Of a stretch of 64,000 nucleotides of DNA, positions 56,187-64,000 are shown one piece after another. The notes beneath the pieces are model-generated. The model worked only from the letters and a program-made list of their open reading frames with translations, had not been told where the DNA came from and did no database searches. The DNA is from Celoporthe dispersa (taxonomy: Eukaryota; Ascomycota; Sordariomycetes; Diaporthales; Cryphonectriaceae): NCBI GenBank assembly GCA_016584495.1, contig WAID01000004.1:1178001-1242000 (forward strand). Direction: 5' to 3'. Every line of letters starts with the position of its first letter. Position 1 is the first letter of the stretch. The position numbers and the translations under genes are program-made.

Positions 56187-56872
56187 ATGGCCTCACTCCT
56201 CCGCCCCCGTCAGCCCTCCTCCCCCATGGCCAAGGAGGGGTCGTCTTCGTCGTCCAGGGCAACCTCACCTCCCTCTCCACCAACAACCCACACGAGCACC
56301 TCCTTCATGAGCCTCCCGCCGGAGATCCACCTGATGATCAGCCAGGAGCTCATCTACCCGGACGCGCTCTCTCTGAAACACACCAGCCGCTATTTCTACA
56401 ACCTGGTCGACACCGGCGTCTGGCTGAAGGTGTCCTGGCTCATGCAGCGACACATGCTGCGCCTGGACTGCCCAAAGGACAAGATGTGTAGCTTCCGTAC
56501 AGACCGCGAATTCTGTAGGGCCAACATCAGGTACTTTACATCCCTCACCTACTCCCACCCTCCCCTCCCCTTTTCTGTTAATACCCTTAAATAATGTCGA
56601 ATAAATGTCCACTGTTTGCTAAACATTCATTCCATGGCAGGATGCTCATGCGGAGGCGGCGAGAACACGACGAGTGCGAGTCGCGGCCGGACCTGGGCTG
56701 TCTTATCTACAACACGCCGCGGTGTGCGCACCGGAAAGACTGGAGGAGGAAATGGGCTCGCAAGATGAGGCGGCAGATCACCATCGAGATCTGGTGGGTC
56801 CTACTGGCAGCTATTCCGCTCCTTATGGGTTGGCTATGGATGGCTGAGCTTGTTGGTTGGGCAATGGCTTGA
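56187..56872 (+). CDS. F-box-like protein with C-terminal membrane segment
   Basis: 191 aa from exons 56187-56530 and 56641-56872; the 110-base intron has donor GTACTT and acceptor GGCAG. A Ser/Pro/Thr-rich start is followed by an F-box-like motif at about residues 41-78 (FMSLPPEIHLMISQELIYPD, ALSLKHTSRYFYNLV), the usual site for binding Skp1 in SCF ubiquitin ligases. Next comes a Cys/Arg/Lys-rich stretch (MLMRRRREHDECESRPDLGC, NTPRCAHRKDWRRKWARKMR), then a hydrophobic C-terminal segment (IWWVLLAAIPLLMGWLWMAE) predicted as a tail anchor. An F-box joined to a tail anchor suggests a membrane-tethered adaptor, but substrate recognition repeats are absent and the protein is small. Confidence 0.75.
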
Positions 56873-57210
56873 GATGGACCTGCGAGGTCGGCCGAGACAC
56901 AGCACTGGGGAAAGTCATCAAGGTGAGGGAGGAGTCGTGGACGAGCCACACACAAAAGGTTGTTGTCTTGACAGGTTGCCAACGCTTTACACAAATCCCG
57001 ATACTTTGTTGACCTAGTGCCTCCGTCGTCCTGTTCTCTGTAGCTCTGTCTCTAGTTGGCCCCTTGAAAACTGTACCAGATGAGAAACGACAAGCAGAAA
57101 GACCCTGCAGAAATTCGCGGCCCTACTCAGGCTCTTCATCTCTGTATTTTCTGGCTCTTGAGTCTACCAACCCCAATTTTTCCCCCAAAAAGAGAGAGGT
57201 TCCGCCGCCA
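56873..57210. other. Convergent gap
   Basis: 338 bp between the F-box gene (plus) and the GPI-type protein gene (minus); 3' regions of both, nothing else seen. Confidence 0.6.
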
Positions 57211-57840
57211 TCATATCGCTATCAGTGACAGCAAAGCACTTCCCACGATCAGGCCACCTATCAGGAGAGGGAGATCGCTCGCAGCCTGGGGCGCAGCCGA
57301 CGTATCCTGCTTCGGAGCGCCTGGGTGGGCAGTGCTCGAGGCAGTCGTAGACGTGCTCATCTCAGACGAGGTCTTCATGGCAGCAACGGAGCAGGCAGAA
57401 GACGTCTCGGTGCAGGTAGTCTCGGTCGTAGAGCTCACACCCGCAGTGCTCGTGGTGGAAGGGGTCGTGACCACCGCCGAGGGTGAGGAGATGGGGACGG
57501 TGGCCGTGACCGTACCCGCGGCGGCAGAAATGCCGAAAGCAGTCTGGAACTGGTAGCTAAGGCCCTCGGGCTCGCAGACGGTGCCCTCAGCGCAGTCGAT
57601 CACGCTGCTCCACTGGCCGGACGCGCACCGCTGGAAGGCGCTCGACATGCAGTACCAGGCGCCCTCGGAGCCAGCGCAGGAGGAACCGACGCCCATGGCG
57701 TTGACGTAGCGGGCCTGGTGGTCGAGGCTGGCGGAGTCGCCCTGGGTAGGTGCAGCCGAGGAGGGGTTAAGGGACGGGGCCTGCGCCTGCGTCACGTTCG
57801 TGGTGGCGAGCAGGACAGCGGTCGCGAGTATGGTCTTCAT
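57211..57840 (-). CDS. Secreted Ser/Thr-rich, probably GPI-anchored wall protein
   Basis: 209 aa, one exon. The ATG at 57840 is chosen because it starts a good signal peptide (MKTILATAVLLATTNVTQAQ); the frame is open farther upstream. A Cys-containing module at about residues 50-92 (YVNAMGVGSSCAGSEGAWYC, SSAFQRCASGQWSSVIDCAE, GTVCEPEG) has the spacing of small carbohydrate-binding modules that bind chitin or beta-glucan, an inference. A long Ser/Thr-rich region follows (SSPSAVVTTPSTTSTAG, TSTTASSTAHPG), likely O-mannosylated, then a hydrophobic C-terminus (DLPLLIGGLIVGSALLSLIA) fitting a GPI-attachment signal. Expected at the plasma membrane or cell wall. Such proteins are common in fungi and often unnamed. 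Confidence 0.8.
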   Translation of the reverse strand: MKTILATAVLLATTNVTQAQAPSLNPSSAAPTQGDSASLDHQARYVNAMGVGSSCAGSEGAWYCMSSAFQRCASGQWSSVIDCAEGTVCEPEGLSYQFQTAFGISAAAGTVTATVPISSPSAVVTTPSTTSTAGVSSTTETTCTETSSACSVAAMKTSSEMSTSTTASSTAHPGAPKQDTSAAPQAASDLPLLIGGLIVGSALLSLIAI

Positions 57841-58703
57841 CTTGAGGTAGGACGTGTCGTAGGGTACGTCTCGTTGGAGGAGGTGAACGCGTCGGGGTCG
57901 GACTTGGGTCAAGCAATTCGTTGTTGGAATCGGCAGAAAATTGACGGGTGTCAAGGGAACTTGATGGAGCAGGATGGCGAGCTTAGAAATTGTCGCGTAC
58001 AATAGAGAATTGGTAGACACGTACAGGTGTAACGAGATCTCGCACGGTCCTCGATACTCGAGGATTCGGTGGGAGAGTTGCAGAGTGATTTGGCGAAACC
58101 ATTCACTGAAGACTGCTTGGTTTGTTCACAGTTGCTACTTTTTGTGGCAGTAGGCTTCTAAGGAAGTGACCAAGCAGCAAACGTGGAGCTGTCACACTCC
58201 ACACTTGAGCACCTAGCAGCCCAGCACTCTGCTTTGGATATTTGAATTCTCGACAAGCTGTCTATGAGTTGTAGGTAAGTGTCTGAATTACCGACATACC
58301 TGTATGTACTACTTACATTTTCTTGCTCACTCTCAAGGGCGGGAAGGAGGTCTACCTACTGCAGACAAATGAGGAAGGGGCAAGGAGATGACATGGCCCA
58401 ATACGTGCGTCATAGGACCTGCCACGACTGAGTTGGGGGCAGTGATTCGGCTTCCTTTTTGATTGGAATATTATTTATCAAGATCCACATGGTCAGGACG
58501 AGGAAAACCAAGTACACGAACCTTGTGGCTACATTCAACACCGCGCAGGCATCCTCAGACACAAGGCCCAGCTTCTTCATGTCAGTTTTGACTCTTCTAT
58601 CCATTGGTTATCAGTCTATTGCCAACAACATTTTTGTCATTACCCGGTCACATCGAGGACTGAGTTTCTGATGGCCCTCATGAAGCTGAGATATCTGCAG
58701 AGA
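57841..58703. other. Intergenic gap
   Basis: Promoter of the minus-strand wall-protein gene and 3' flank of the minus-strand ALG9 gene. No gene seen. Confidence 0.6.
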
Positions 58704-60725
58704 TTATGCATCGCCAGCAGACACAACAGGTGTTCGCCGCCGGAGCAGGCAGTGCTTTCCCCACTTGCGCTGGTATTTCTCGGGTATGAAGCTCCAGGCA
58801 GGAACATATATCATCCTGGGAATGAGGCCTGTGTTTGCTGCGTCAAGAAAGGCAAGGCACTTGACCACCTCCCAGTTCTCTGCGTCGGCGATGTAGTCGG
58901 GCTCGTTGGGAGGCAGAGTCAAACCCTTCTCCGCGTTGAGGGGGATACTGTGTGTCCACCAGAAAATTGCAGTGGCCAATGTCTGTGTACTTTCCCATGT
59001 CCTCCCTCATTGCGGTCATTCATACCCTCTGGTATCGTCCACGTTCCAGAGAGGAAGCCGGAGTCATCCGACCGATCGTGGAACTCTCCGGGAAGAAGGC
59101 CACGGAACTCTGAGCGGATAAATTTGGCCTGCATCGAGCGAGGGAGGAAGTAGGAGGTAGGAAATCGATACCATTCCTTTCCATAGCAGACGAAATCGCC
59201 ACGCCCCCCAACCTCACCAATCTCTCCACCGCGGACTCCTGCGCCGAGAGGCTCGTAGAGAGACAGCGGCGCGCCGTAAGCTGTATACACTCCGATGATG
59301 CGGAGCAACGTCACAGAGACGACGAGGAGGAATGGCACCACCACGAACCCAAGGAGCCTGATCTTGGCGGGGATCTTCCCGATCACGGTTCTCCGGCTGA
59401 CATGCCCGAGGAATGTGAGGAGGATGTGGGCGGAGACCGCAGCATTGAGGGCCAGAAAAGGGTACGCTGGATACATGAACCGCTCCTCTTTGTGCGGCTG
59501 CAGAGTGAAGAGACCAAACCAGATGTAGAACGGCGAAAGGAAGACGATCGTTCGCAGACCAGACGAGAACCCACGGCCGGAGGGAGCGAAGATCTTCTGT
59601 AGGGAGAATAGCGGCAGGGCCACAAGAGCGAGGAAGAACCAGAGGTTGAAGTTGAGTGTCAGGTTCTTGAAGTAAAACGTCCATGGTTCCGTGCCGTATA
59701 GATTGGGACCGCCGCCTTTTGAGAGCACGTTGTAGTCGATGATGTTCCATGCCACAACGACGCCGGGCTTTCTGTAGAAGTAGGAATTGACAAGGGAGTC
59801 GGTGGCCTGCTTTCGATTAGCATTTCCTCATTTAAGCGTGAGGAGGCGTTTATGACAAACCAGTATGAGTAACGCGACACCACCACCCTGGAAGATCCTT
59901 TTGACCGCGAAGAGGAAGCCGTCGGGGTCGCGTAAGCTCATGGCGACGAGCAGAGCCTCCTCCAGCAGGAATGGAGTGCACAGGAACATGGCGAAAGGCC
60001 AGCCAATGATACCACCAGCAGCGAACCACGCGATTCCAGCCGCAGTCCGCGGGGCTCCCTTCCAGGTCATGAAGGCTGCAGCCCCGAGCATGCCCGTGTA
60101 CATGGTGAAGCTTGAAGGGACATAGGCGGTGCTGGCATGGAAGTTGCCGGCGCTGAGGACCGTGGCCAAGACGAAGAAGGCGCCGATCCGGGGGTGAATG
60201 GTAAGGGTGACGACACGGTAGAGTATGGTCTGACACAAGGCGCAGACGGCAGCCAGAACATAACGGACAAAGTAGAATTCCCCAAGCTGTTTCACGCGTC
60301 AGTGTCCTGTCAAAACTGCCAGTCTGGGTCCTGGATGCTCATGCCTTTGTAGATTGTGGTGATATGCGGCGAACAAAACTCAATATTGCATGGGGGCAAT
60401 ATACAACCAGTCTCTGATGCCATATTCTGGCGACCACTCCCAGGTCTGCAGTCCATAGCCGTGGGTGAGGTAGTGAGTCGGTTCCCAAAAGTTAAAGGTC
60501 TCGTCACAATCCTGGATAGGATTGAAAACAGCTACAAACAAGGCTGTGGAAAAAAAGATTCCAAGCGCGTAGATGGGTGGTATAAGAAAGAGGCTTGGGG
60601 CTCTGGTTGGAATCACATTAGCTCACATCTTGTCTCATCTCAGTTTCTGGTGATCAGGCTGACCTCTTCATTGCATGCGAAGCCTCAGGATGCACATATT
60701 GACGCTCTTGGGCTGGAGGAGCCAT
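58704..60725 (-). CDS. alg9: ALG9 alpha-1,2-mannosyltransferase (frame broken three times)
   Basis: ER membrane GT22 enzyme adding the seventh and ninth mannoses to the lipid-linked N-glycan precursor. Exons are 60725-60664, 60602-60345, 60286-59861 and 59806-58704. Exon 1 gives MAPPAQERQYVHPEASHAMK. Hallmarks: NPIQDCDETFNFWEPTHYLT, GYGLQTWEWSPEYGIRDWLY, GEFYFVRYVLAAVCALCQTI, NFHASTAYVPSSFTMYTGML, LQPHKEERFMYPAYPFLALN, and the C-terminal YTDIGHCNFLVD and WEVVKCLAFLDAANTGLIPR. Three one-base slips occur: five G at 60392-60396 (six needed, to give YIAPHAILSFVRR), three C at 59004-59006 (two needed) and five G at 58940-58944 (four needed). With these the protein is about 615 aa, normal for the family. 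The intron after exon 2 begins GC instead of GT. Multiple TM segments are evident. Head-to-head with NAF1. Confidence 0.92.
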
Positions 60726-61336
60726 GGTGGCCTGAGCCCAGGATGTCGCTGTCGCAGATGATCAATTGGAAGATGATTGGTGGCAGATACAAGCTCAGAG
60801 ACAATTCAAACGACGCATATACAGAATAATCTGTGGTGTGACACCTGGTAGCTCAGCGCCAGGCCAGATGCTGTTGATCAGGTTGGGAGAGGGTTTAGCT
60901 TGCTAGCTAATAGTGATGAGGAAAAAGTGTCCACTGAAGCGATCCCTGTCAGCTAACGTCACTGGTCCCCTGCCACTGTGAAGAAGATCTTATCGATAGC
61001 ACATGGCCCAGAAAAAAGTTCAGCAAACCCCATCCTTCCCAGAACTCTTCCACCCAGCCATCTTCTACTTCTCGCCATTTCACAATGCACACCTCCAGCA
61101 TTCCTTTGGCCTAGCATATGTTGGCAAGGAATGTTTCCCCCTCTCTTCAGGATTGCAAAACCTTACATTGGATATTTTGATATCTTACTTTCTTGGAACC
61201 TTGACATTCACACCTTGCAAACCACCGCCTCTGAAGGGGTGGACTCTTCAGTTCTTGAATACGAACATCCCCACGCTGAACCATATTACACCTTTTCCAA
61301 GCTCACGCGAATATTCCTCAGCGCTCAGCCTCCGTC
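60726..61336. promoter_or_regulatory. Shared promoter region, ALG9 / NAF1
   Basis: 611 bp between divergent start codons. No motif I would name; assignment by position. Confidence 0.5.
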
Positions 61337-63364
61337 ATGAACTCGAATATACCCATTCCTGGCCTCGGTCAGCTGGAACCCAACGATACTCCCCAACCCT
61401 CAGATCCCGTCGTCGAGAGCGACAGCGCACCTGCGACCTTTGACGATGTGCCGGCCAAAAGTATGGCCGAGGGACGCAACGTCGGCGTGGCAACAGGCGA
61501 AGATACAGTGACCATCGGGCAAACGTCGACGGCCGACGCAGAGGCACAAGTGCGCGAGATGAGCAAAGTGCAACACAACAATGTGATGATCGACGAGGGC
61601 TGCGCCGAGGATGTGGATATGCAGGACAAGCAGAGCCATGAGACCGGTGCGGCAGCGACCGACACCTCCATGGCTGGGTTGGGTCCGCAAGACAGTGATA
61701 TGGCTGGCTGCGAGAAGGTTCAGGCACAGCAAGTCGCTGGAGGGTTGCCGCCTGCGTCGCCGCGTATCACAGATGCGCTGGAAGCTGCACTTGATGGTCT
61801 TCTCGGGCCTGCAGACCAAGTCGCTGCAGAGAACACAGCGACAGCAGATGGCAATCAATCTGGCGAGCAGCTATCAGAACAGCCTGCCCACGAGAACCCA
61901 ATCCCCACCCCCGATCTCTCGTCCACATCTGATCACCTACCCGCCGAGGGCACGGCCGACGCGCACCCTGAGTGGGAGGTTGACTCCTCGCCGTACGAAT
62001 CTTCAAGCTCCGACAGCTCCGACAGCTCCGATGACGATGAATCAGACGTAGAGGAGTCAAAATTGGGTATTGAGGAGACAGCACGGTTACTGATGGAGGC
62101 AGACGGAGGAAGTGATGACGAGATGGATGGTGCACGGGCGGCGAGGCAGGCTGCAGGTGTGCGCACTAAGAATGAGCAACCCGACGAGCCTGAGCCAATG
62201 CCCGACATCAAGATCGCAGCAGATGAGGCCATCATACCACTCGGAATCGTGCAGCACATCGTTGAGGGCACACAGATCGTTATCGAAGCTCTTCGAGACA
62301 ACACCGCCAACACCGTCCTCGATCGTGGTACTCCGTTGTGTAAAGAGGATCGGACCGTCCTCGGCGCTGTTCACGACACCATCGCTACTGTCCACAAGCC
62401 CATGTACATCCTCAAAGCTAGGAGTGAAGAGGAGGTCAGGGCGGCCGGGCTGGAGAGGGGCACACAGATCTGGTACCCAAAGTCACTCGCGAACCTCGTG
62501 TTCCCCTCACAGCTCAGGCAGGAGAAGGGGTCCGATGCCAGCAACTTGCATGACGAGGAGGTTGGGCCGGACGAGATGGAGTACTCGGATGACGAGCAGG
62601 AGCAAGCTCACAAGCGAGAGAAGAAGAATCGCAAGCGAGGCAAGGGCAGGTCCAACAACAAGGGCGACGACCACGACTGGCGCACTGCCAATACCAACGG
62701 CGATGGCAATCTGAAGTATGACGACGACGACGACGGTCCCTACAAGCCCTTGCCACGACCAGCCAACTTCGGGATGGGTCTACCTCCTCCCCCGCCCCCA
62801 GGAGTGTCGGCCTTCTCAGCCACACACGGCGGCCGCGGTGGCCAGCATCAGGGCCGGCGTGGAGATTCCCGCGGCCGCGGCGGCCGAGGAAGGGGCTTCA
62901 GCGGGCGAGGCCGTGGCTCTCATGGGCACAGCGCGCACCAGTCGATCCCGCAGCCTCAGAACAACTACCAGCCGCCTCCTCCCTTCGCGACGAACCCACC
63001 TCCCGTGCCAGGCCAGTGGCCATTCCCAATCCCGCCTGTGCCTCCTCAGTTCGGCGGATCTGCACCTTCCAACCCCAGCACATCCAGCGCAGGCTACGCG
63101 ATGCCAAACTGGGGTGCTGCGGGCCAGTCTGCACCGTTCCCGTTCCCATCAGTACCTCCCGTGCCGAACTGGCCCAACTCAACAGCGCAGAGGCCACCCC
63201 AGCAGGCAAGCTATTCACCGCCGACGGGAGGATACAGCATGCCCGTGCCGTATCCTCCAAATGGGGCGGCGAACGCCTCGGCGGCGCCAAACAGCTACCA
63301 GTATCCCAACTACTACGGTGGCGGACAGGCCCAGAACGGTCAACCGCAGCAGCGTTGGGGGTAG
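61337..63364 (+). CDS. naf1: NAF1, H/ACA RNP assembly factor
   Basis: Nuclear factor that binds the pseudouridine synthase Cbf5 during assembly of H/ACA small nucleolar RNPs and is later replaced by Gar1. Single exon, 675 aa. The N-terminal 250 residues are acidic and Ser/Thr-rich with a cluster SSSDSSDSSDDDESD. The Gar1/Naf1 beta-barrel domain follows at about residues 298-400: IPLGIVQHIVEGTQIVIEAL, DRGTPLCKEDRTVLGAVHDT, VHKPMYILKARSEEEV, LERGTQIWYPKSLANLVFPS. Then come an acidic patch (DEMEYSDDEQEQAHKRE), a basic stretch, a polyproline run, an RGG/GRG cluster and a long Pro/Asn/Gly/Tyr-rich tail ending QPQQRWG. Length and order fit fungal NAF1. No frame problem. Confidence 0.93.
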   Translation: MNSNIPIPGLGQLEPNDTPQPSDPVVESDSAPATFDDVPAKSMAEGRNVGVATGEDTVTIGQTSTADAEAQVREMSKVQHNNVMIDEGCAEDVDMQDKQSHETGAAATDTSMAGLGPQDSDMAGCEKVQAQQVAGGLPPASPRITDALEAALDGLLGPADQVAAENTATADGNQSGEQLSEQPAHENPIPTPDLSSTSDHLPAEGTADAHPEWEVDSSPYESSSSDSSDSSDDDESDVEESKLGIEETARLLMEADGGSDDEMDGARAARQAAGVRTKNEQPDEPEPMPDIKIAADEAIIPLGIVQHIVEGTQIVIEALRDNTANTVLDRGTPLCKEDRTVLGAVHDTIATVHKPMYILKARSEEEVRAAGLERGTQIWYPKSLANLVFPSQLRQEKGSDASNLHDEEVGPDEMEYSDDEQEQAHKREKKNRKRGKGRSNNKGDDHDWRTANTNGDGNLKYDDDDDGPYKPLPRPANFGMGLPPPPPPGVSAFSATHGGRGGQHQGRRGDSRGRGGRGRGFSGRGRGSHGHSAHQSIPQPQNNYQPPPPFATNPPPVPGQWPFPIPPVPPQFGGSAPSNPSTSSAGYAMPNWGAAGQSAPFPFPSVPPVPNWPNSTAQRPPQQASYSPPTGGYSMPVPYPPNGAANASAAPNSYQYPNYYGGGQAQNGQPQQRWG

Positions 63365-64000
63365 GATGCCCAACGAGCTCTCAAGGCCATGAGGCTTGCC
63401 GCACAGAAGTCGCACGGGTGCGAGTCAGTCCTGGATGGTCAGGGTGACGGCGACGACCAAGATCGACGAGCTCATTAGGTGATGAGGCGCCGATCTCCCC
63501 GAACAAGGGGATGGAGACATAGCAGCACGTCATGAACGTTTATCACCCTGGGACTTGCGCGGTGAGAGACAACCACACGGGTGCCTCAAAAGGGTAGGTT
63601 AGCTGAGCCAGCCACACCGGGTGGACAGCATCAAGTCATGCTGTATCACCGTGATAGGGAATACCACCCCGCAGAATTGTCATACACTGTCGCCACACGG
63701 CATATAGGACCCATATTCTTCTTTACCTGAACAAGAAGACAATACATCCGAGTCAAATGTTTTCGTCATAACTGCCTACCTGGTCAGAGTCATGTTTCTA
63801 TCAAATGCAGTGACTGGTGGCCACTCAGGCGCCAACAAGGCCTAGCCTCACGCCCTGAAACGTCTTGCTGGGCAGCGCACGGGCAAGATGATCGACTGCA
63901 AAACCGCCACGAGGGCCCGGGTCATTAGCTCTGTGCATCCTGAGTCGTGAGATGTGATACCCAGCAGCACCAGCGCAGGCAGAGAGAGTGCCGAGTCCTC
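63365..64000. other. 3' flank of NAF1 to window edge
   Basis: 636 bp with no frame that looks coding. Holds the NAF1 3' untranslated region. Confidence 0.6.

Noticed and set aside
1..64000. Secondary-metabolite or nutrient-use gene cluster
   Set aside because: The NIT-4 regulator is not next to nitrate or nitrite reductase or a nitrate transporter, and no PKS, NRPS or terpene synthase is present; neighbours are functionally unrelated.
1..64000. CRISPR array, prophage or plasmid elements
   Set aside because: Spliceosomal introns and fungal gene content show a nuclear eukaryotic locus; the repeats present are simple microsatellites.

Overview
The window is nuclear DNA of a filamentous ascomycete (Pezizomycotina, most likely a Sordariomycete). 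The evidence is many short introns (about 50-90 bp, with CTAAC/CTGAC branch motifs just before CAG or TAG acceptors), no operons, long pyrimidine-rich intergenic stretches full of microsatellites, Zn2Cys6 regulators, secreted plant-cell-wall hydrolases, and a nitrate regulator whose sequence is very close to what I recall of Neurospora NIT-4. I did not attempt a genus.

Layout. 1-5.6 kb is gene-poor and microsatellite-rich, with at most one doubtful small spliced ORF. 5.6-11.7 kb holds an unusual Zn2Cys6 protein and a secreted GH1 beta-glucosidase (both minus). 12.4-16.5 kb is Ku70 head-to-head with ferrochelatase. 18.6-25.6 kb holds an MFS transporter, an FHIT-type HIT hydrolase and the NIT-4 regulator. 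28-34.2 kb holds a GH28 pectinase, a La RNA chaperone and mitoribosomal uS4m. 35.9-37.7 kb is a CDC3-type septin, then a 2.7 kb gap. 40.5-46.1 kb holds a cPLA2-type phospholipase, mitoribosomal mL44 and a tiny four-exon gene for a one-TM protein that looks like a complex I accessory subunit. 46.1-48.3 kb is relatively AT-rich and carries an intron-containing tRNA-Arg(CCG) and a broken small gene. 48.6-55.3 kb holds an alpha/beta hydrolase, an uncharacterised coiled-coil protein, an uncharacterised His/Asn-Cys-motif protein and exonuclease V. 56-63.4 kb holds an F-box protein with a C-terminal TM, a GPI-type wall protein, ALG9 mannosyltransferase and NAF1.

The strongest unexpected signal is that five otherwise well-conserved genes (Ku70, GH28, La, phospholipase, ALG9) are each broken by 1-base frameshifts, seven in all, and every one falls in a run of 3-6 identical bases. 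The shifts go in both directions. The simplest reading is homopolymer indels in the underlying assembly, not seven real mutations, and gene predictors will have invented introns or truncations there.

The genes are mostly housekeeping and functionally unrelated; I see no biosynthetic cluster, CRISPR array, prophage or intact transposon. Recurring themes are nuclear genes for mitochondrial proteins (ferrochelatase, uS4m, mL44, the complex I-like protein, probably exonuclease V) and head-to-head pairs that share short promoters. The best candidates for undescribed biology are the 258-aa His/Asn-Cys protein, the N-terminal domain of the first Zn2Cys6 protein, and the 290-aa coiled-coil protein. 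Splice sites given are my own reading of the sequence; none is supported by transcript data.
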